NCBI GenBank assembly: GCA_051878795.1
Contig: JBJEKU010000074.1
Location: 1-9,117, forward strand
DNA: 9,117 nt
Direction: 5' to 3'
DNA from: W1P20-047 sp051878795
GTDB lineage: Bacteria; Actinomycetota; Coriobacteriia; Coriobacteriales; Eggerthellaceae
Numbering within the stretch: position 1 is the stretch's first letter; the number at the start of each line of letters is the position of its first letter. Under the pieces are notes generated by a model. It searched no databases, was not told where the DNA came from, and saw nothing but the letters and a program-made list of their open reading frames with translations. The position numbers and the translations under genes are program-made. Shown here piece after piece: positions 6,091 through 9,117 of this stretch.

Positions 6091-6126
6091 GTTTCGTTTG
6101 GGATAAAAAAGAGGGGAGCGCGAAGC

Positions 6127-6957
6127 ATGCTGACTATCGGATGCCATCTTTCCAGTTCGAAGGGCTATCTGCATATGGCGAAGGACGCGGTGCGCGTAGG
6201 CGGCACCACCTGGCAGTTCTTCACGCGCAATCCCCGTGGCGGCAAGGCGAAGGCCATCGATGCGAAGGACGTGGAAGCCATGCATGCCTTCTGCGCCGAA
6301 CACGGTATAGGGCGCATCCTGGCGCATGCGCCCTATACCCTCAATCCGGCATCCGCCAAGCCCGAAACCCGCCAATTCGCCATTGCGACCTTGGCGGACG
6401 ATATGCAGCGCATGGAATTCACACCCGGTCAGTATTACAACATGCATCCGGGCGCGCACGTGGGCCAGGGTGCACAGGAGGGTATCGAGCTCATCGCCGA
6501 CGCCCTGAACCAGGTGCTCGATTCCCGTCAAACTACCACGCTGCTCCTGGAAACCATGGCGGGTAAGGGTACCGAGGTGGGACGCAGCTTCCAGGAGCTG
6601 CGGCAGATCATCGATCGGGTCGAGCTTTCCGACCATGTGGGGGTGTGCTTGGATACCTGCCATGTGTGGGACGCGGGATACGATATCGCTTCCGACTTGG
6701 ATGGCGTGCTGGAGGAATTCGACCGGGTGCTGGGTCTTGGCCGGCTCCGGGCCATCCATTTGAACGATAGCAAGAATCCCTGCGGCGCCCGCAAGGACCG
6801 CCATGAATGCATCGGGCAGGGCGAAATCGGTTGGGATGCGCTGCTGGCGGTAACGCGTCACCCGGCCCTTGAGCATTTGCCCTTCTATCTGGAAACCCCG
6901 CAGGATAATCTGGATGGTTGGGCGCAGGAAATCGCACGGCTGAAGGCGGGGGAGTAG
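6127..6957 (+). CDS. nfo: Endonuclease IV (apurinic/apyrimidinic DNA endonuclease)
   Basis: Predicted 276-aa cytoplasmic TIM-barrel enzyme (xylose-isomerase-like fold) that cuts DNA 5' of abasic sites and removes blocked 3' ends in base-excision repair. The motifs appear in order: GCHLSSSKG (5-13), HAPYTLN (67-73), NMHPGAH (105-111), LETMAGKGTEVG (141-152), CLDTCHVWDAGYDI (174-187), HLNDSKNPCGARKDRH (211-226), GQGEIG (230-235) and LETP (255-258). All nine metal ligands of E. coli Nfo have counterparts: His67, His107, Glu142, Asp176, His179, His211, Asp224, His226 and Glu256. The ATG at 6127 has GAGGGGAG (6111-6118) 8 nt upstream; the open frame extends further 5' but without family sequence. 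Length is normal (E. coli 285 aa). It appears monocistronic, divergent from the amide-ligase gene. Confidence 0.97.
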   Translation: MLTIGCHLSSSKGYLHMAKDAVRVGGTTWQFFTRNPRGGKAKAIDAKDVEAMHAFCAEHGIGRILAHAPYTLNPASAKPETRQFAIATLADDMQRMEFTPGQYYNMHPGAHVGQGAQEGIELIADALNQVLDSRQTTTLLLETMAGKGTEVGRSFQELRQIIDRVELSDHVGVCLDTCHVWDAGYDIASDLDGVLEEFDRVLGLGRLRAIHLNDSKNPCGARKDRHECIGQGEIGWDALLAVTRHPALEHLPFYLETPQDNLDGWAQEIARLKAGE

Positions 6958-6988
6958 CGGCCTTTCCGTATCCCGGGGAAGGATGCCG
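6958..6988 (+). terminator. Hairpin directly after the nfo stop codon
   Basis: CCTTTCC (6961-6967) pairs with GGGAAGG (6976-6982) around an 8-nt loop, extended by CGG/CCG across a small bulge. No T run follows (CTCTGCC), so it may stabilise the 3' end or act as an inefficient terminator. The rest of the gap to about 7138 shows only a repeated TGAGCGGG (7071-7078 and near 7094-7101). Confidence 0.35.
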
Positions 6989-7161
6989 GCTCTGCCGTTC
7001 GGGTTTGCGATGTCTGCAAGAATCTCCAAATTCATCCAGAAAGGGATGAAACAAGGCCGTTTCCTTCCATGTGAGCGGGCGTGCTCCATTCTTGAGCGGG
7101 TTTTCTTTTCGGAGAACTGATCGAAATAGCGATTTGCAATGTTAAATCCATGTTTCGCGGA

Positions 7162-7167
7162 TACAAT
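7162..7167 (+). promoter_or_regulatory. Possible -10 element for the sodium symporter gene
   Basis: TACAAT matches the sigma-70-type -10 consensus at 5 of 6 positions and would start transcription near 7174, a suitable distance before a start codon at 7202. The -35 region is poor (TGTTAA at 17-bp spacing), so this is tentative. If real, it rules out the upstream in-frame ATG at 7139 as the start. Confidence 0.25.
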
Positions 7168-7201
7168 GGAGCGAATTGTGTCGCGAAACCTGGAGGGGAT
7201 T

Positions 7202-8587
7202 TTGGCTAGGGAGCAATTCGGAAGCCGTATGGGCTTCATCTTGGTCAGCGCAGGGTGCGCTGTCGGTCTGGGAAACGTCTGGCGTTTCCCGTATATCACG
7301 GGACAGTACGGCGGCGCAGCTTTCGTGCTGCTGTACCTGGTGTTCCTGGTGGGTTTGGCCCTGCCCGCCTTGATTATGGAATTCGCCTGCGGCCGTGCGT
7401 CGCAGAAAGGCATCGCCCGCAGCTTCGACGTTCTGGAGCCCAAGGGCACCAAGTGGCATGTGTGGAAGTGGTTCGGGCTTGCGGGTAACTACCTGCTCAT
7501 GATGTTCTACACCGTCGTTGCCGGCTGGATGCTGTGCTATGCGGTGAAAAGCGCCACGGGTCAGCTTGCGGGCGTGGATGTTGCCGGGTCGGAAGCCGCT
7601 TTCGGCAGCATGTTGGCAAGCCCCGGGCTCATGCTGGTGTTCCTTGCCCTGGTGGTGGGTATCGGCGTACTTGCCACGGCTTTGGGCGTGCAGAAAGGCG
7701 TGGAGAAGATCACCAAGGTGATGATGGTCGCCCTGTTCTTCTTCCTCGTCGTGCTTGCCGTCCATAGCCTGACCTTGTCCGGTGCCGCTTCGGGCCTGGA
7801 ATTCTACCTGGTACCCGATTTCGACAAGCTGTTCAATTCGCCTGACCATAGCTTCATGGAAGTGGTCTTCGCCGCAATGGGCCAGGCCTTCTTCACCGTG
7901 AGCGTGGGTATCGGATCCATGTCCATTTTCGGCAGCTATATCGGCAAAAGCCATGCATTGTCCGGCGAGGCGGTGCGTATCGCGGCCTTGGATACCCTGG
8001 TGGCGCTGCTGGCGGGCCTGATCATCTTTCCGGCCTGCTTTTCCTTCGGCGTCGAACCGGGTGCGGGTCCGGGGTTGATCTTCGTGACGCTCCCGGCGGT
8101 GTTCGCTAAGATGCAGGGCGGCGTTATCTGGTGTACGCTGTTCTTCCTGTTCATGAGCTGTGCGGCGCTTTCCACCATCATCGGCGTCTTCGAGAACATC
8201 ATGGCCTTTTCCATCGATCAGTGGGGTATGACGCGTAAGAGGGCGGTGGCCATCAACGGTGTGGCGATCTTCGTGCTCGCACTGCCGTGCCTGCTGGGCT
8301 TCAACGTGCTTTCCGGCGTGACGGTGCCGGGTATCGGCGACATCCAGGCAGTGGAGGACTTCATCCTGTCGAACAACATTCTGCCCATCGGCGGCATGAT
8401 CTTCGTGCTCTTCTGCGCAACCAAGCGCGGCTGGGGTTGGAAGAACTTCCTTGCCGAAGCGAATGCGGGTGCGGGCCTGAAATTCCCTAAAGCAGTCCGG
8501 AATTACGCGCGTTTCGTGCTGCCTGCTGCAATCCTGGTCGTGTTCGTGATGGGCTGGCTTCCCACCTTGCAGACGTGGTTGGCTTAA
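7202..8587 (+). CDS. Neurotransmitter:sodium symporter (NSS) family transporter
   Basis: Predicted 461-aa inner-membrane Na+-coupled amino-acid importer of the LeuT fold. The N-terminus REQFGSRMGFILVSAGCAVGLGNVWRFPYITG... (shown here as the family signature, residues 3-34) contains the unwound TM1 binding-site sequence AVGLGNVWRFPY. Later come GLEFYLVPDF in the long extracellular loop, AFFTVSVGIGSMSIFGSYI (TM6 binding segment) and SCAALSTIIGVFE (TM8, sodium-site region). I count 11 membrane segments, as in MhsT and Tyt1, without the twelfth of LeuT. TTG at 7202 is preferred: GGAGGGG (7192-7198) sits just upstream and the family sequence begins right after it. An ATG at 7139 in the same frame has no ribosome binding site and would add 21 atypical residues. 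The substrate is probably an amino acid or related amine; which one is unknown. It has its own terminator. Confidence 0.92.
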   Translation: MAREQFGSRMGFILVSAGCAVGLGNVWRFPYITGQYGGAAFVLLYLVFLVGLALPALIMEFACGRASQKGIARSFDVLEPKGTKWHVWKWFGLAGNYLLMMFYTVVAGWMLCYAVKSATGQLAGVDVAGSEAAFGSMLASPGLMLVFLALVVGIGVLATALGVQKGVEKITKVMMVALFFFLVVLAVHSLTLSGAASGLEFYLVPDFDKLFNSPDHSFMEVVFAAMGQAFFTVSVGIGSMSIFGSYIGKSHALSGEAVRIAALDTLVALLAGLIIFPACFSFGVEPGAGPGLIFVTLPAVFAKMQGGVIWCTLFFLFMSCAALSTIIGVFENIMAFSIDQWGMTRKRAVAINGVAIFVLALPCLLGFNVLSGVTVPGIGDIQAVEDFILSNNILPIGGMIFVLFCATKRGWGWKNFLAEANAGAGLKFPKAVRNYARFVLPAAILVVFVMGWLPTLQTWLA

Positions 8588-8620
8588 GTTGTGCCGCGTA
8601 GGCGATTTACTCAACCGATT

Positions 8621-8650
8621 GGCCGGCGTCCCATCGAGGGCGCCGGTTTT
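8621..8650 (+). terminator. Rho-independent terminator of the NSS transporter gene
   Basis: CCGGCG (8623-8628) pairs with CGCCGG (8641-8646), followed inward by CCC/GGG across a single bulged T, with loop ATCGA; GG/TT wobbles extend the base. TTTT (8647-8650) follows directly. It lies 34 bp after the stop codon and is the clearest intrinsic terminator in the window. Confidence 0.88.
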
Positions 8651-8940
8651 GCATCTGCTTGCTATTCGTCCTTACGTCTGCGGACCGGAGTGCGAAGGGC
8701 GCTACGGGCCTTAAGGGGTGGCTCGCGGGTTTAACCTGCTTTCAGCCTGAACCCGTAACGTGAACCGGATTCCCTTCTGCTTTGAACGCCATTGCCATGG
8801 GTCGGGGATATGGAGACGAAGGGGGTGCGGACGTGCAGAGTGGAAAGGCGACAACGGCTTGCTGGGATTCGGACGATGGAAGGGGTGTTCGCCCAGGTCC
8901 GCAATAATTGCCGGGTAACGATTCGGTCACCCCGTTGCTG
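8651..8940. other. Gene-free stretch after the transporter terminator
   Basis: I see no credible coding region, tRNA, small stable RNA or riboswitch here. A short plus-strand frame from the ATG near 8810 would give about 43 arginine-rich residues with no good ribosome binding site. The only notable structure is a 15-bp palindrome at 8725-8739 (centre GGTTTAACC) overlapping a CGGGTT/AACCCG hairpin (8726-8731/8750-8755). Confidence 0.5.
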
Positions 8941-8943
8941 AAA

Positions 8944-9003
8944 TTGTTTTGACCGTGGAAATATTTCTATACAATTGACTTCCCGCAATGTATAGTAGTC
9001 TTG
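8944..9003 (+). promoter_or_regulatory. AT-rich promoter region with an inverted-repeat operator candidate
   Basis: In an otherwise GC-rich stretch this segment carries TTGTTT (8944-8949) 18 bp before TATACA (8968-8973), or TTGACC (8949-8954) 15 bp before TACAAT (8970-8975). A further TTGACT (8975-8980) and TATAGT (8991-8996) follow. Overlapping them is an inverted repeat, CTATACA-A-TTG (8967-8977) against CAA-TGTATAG (8986-8995 with the adjoining bases), ten pairs with one extra base. It most likely drives the gene starting at 9062, and the repeat overlapping the -10 suggests a repressor site. Confidence 0.5.
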
Positions 9004-9009
9004 TGTATT

Positions 9010-9032
9010 AGGCCCTATTCCAAATAGGGCCT
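9010..9032 (+). repeat. Perfect 9-bp hairpin in the leader of the right-edge gene
   Basis: AGGCCCTAT (9010-9018) pairs with ATAGGGCCT (9024-9032) around TCCAA. The downstream sequence TATCTTGCTTTG is T-rich but has no clean run. It lies 29 nt before the ATG, between the promoter-like segment and the ribosome binding site, so an attenuator or mRNA-stability element is plausible; alternatively it is a terminator for upstream transcription. Confidence 0.6.
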
Positions 9033-9061
9033 TATCTTGCTTTGATGGAGAGGAGCTTCTG

Positions 9062-9117
9062 ATGGCAGCTCGTTCAGCTAAAACCGCAAGCAAAACCGAA
9101 AAGGCGAGGGCGGCCGC
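9062..9117 (+). CDS. Unidentified protein, N-terminal 18 codons only
   Basis: ATG at 9062 has a strong ribosome binding site, GGAGAGGAG (9047-9055), 6 nt upstream, and the frame is open to the right edge. The visible residues, MAARSAKTASKTEKARAA, are an Ala/Lys/Thr/Ser-rich, positively charged stretch. Such low-complexity starts occur in actinobacterial nucleic-acid-binding proteins such as the primary sigma factor, histone-like proteins or ribonucleases, but 18 residues do not identify the gene. The apparently well-regulated upstream region suggests an important, individually transcribed gene. Confidence 0.7.
   Translation, partial: MAARSAKTASKTEKARAA

Noticed and set aside
5935..6126. N-terminal extension of endonuclease IV by 64 codons
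   Set aside because: It has no homology to Nfo, contains the leader hairpins, and the ATG at 6127 has a strong, well-spaced SD.
7142..8614. Long minus-strand open frame opposite the NSS transporter
   Set aside because: The composition (His, Gln, Glu, Asp-rich) is the mirror of hydrophobic codons on the other strand; the plus-strand protein has full NSS family motifs.
8651..8940. Small stable RNA such as tRNA, SRP RNA or 6S RNA
   Set aside because: No T-loop consensus, no GGAAGNA SRP tetraloop region and no extended 6S-like duplex were seen.
8810..8942. Arginine-rich plus-strand frame of about 43 codons
   Set aside because: Weak upstream purine stretch only, biased composition, no recognisable family; likely chance.
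8731..9093. Minus-strand frame of 120 codons near the right edge
   Set aside because: It crosses the promoter and hairpin of the right-edge gene and overlaps its start; no SD and no recognisable sequence.

Overview
The window is ordinary bacterial chromosome: moderately high GC, strong AGGAGG-type ribosome binding sites, compact genes and hairpin terminators. Protein style (Ala/Lys-rich N-terminus at the right edge, codon choice, gene mix) suggests an anaerobic actinobacterium of the Coriobacteriia/Eggerthellaceae type. That assignment is inference; no rRNA or other marker is present. I see no transposase, integrase, tRNA, CRISPR array or phage gene.

Layout, left to right: (1) the 3' end of an APC-superfamily amino-acid/ethanolamine permease (1-326); (2) a MerR-family regulator with a C-terminal TipAS drug-binding domain (449-1207), preceded by a textbook MerR promoter (-35 TTGACT, 19-bp spacer, -10 TAGCCT) with an inverted repeat in the spacer; (3) a 475-bp gap full of small inverted and direct repeats; (4) a DHA2-type MFS exporter (1683-3095); (5) a MscS-type mechanosensitive channel (3251-4054); (6) a bidirectional terminator shared with the convergent minus-strand gene; (7) an asparagine-synthetase-like protein that lacks the N-terminal part of the glutaminase domain (4190-5779, minus); (8) a 350-bp divergent region with a 10-bp perfect inverted repeat and leader hairpins; (9) endonuclease IV, nfo (6127-6957); (10) a neurotransmitter:sodium symporter family transporter with 11 predicted membrane segments (7202-8587), probably starting at TTG; (11) a strong terminator, about 400 bp without a gene, and a promoter/operator and hairpin ahead of a gene whose first 18 codons end the window.

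The regulator and MFS exporter form the only likely functional pair: a TipA-type drug sensor followed on the same strand by a multidrug-exporter-like protein. The regulator probably controls its own promoter; control of the exporter is inferred from adjacency alone. The other genes look like separately transcribed housekeeping units (osmotic protection, amide ligation, base-excision repair, amino-acid uptake).

The points most worth a second look are a probable internal start that would make a stand-alone TipAS protein, as in Streptomyces tipA; the loss in this TipAS domain of the cysteines used for thiopeptide capture; the asparagine-synthetase homologue without a glutaminase nucleophile; and the structured leader or operator elements at 5813-5880 and 8967-9032. 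I found no convincing multi-gene novel system.
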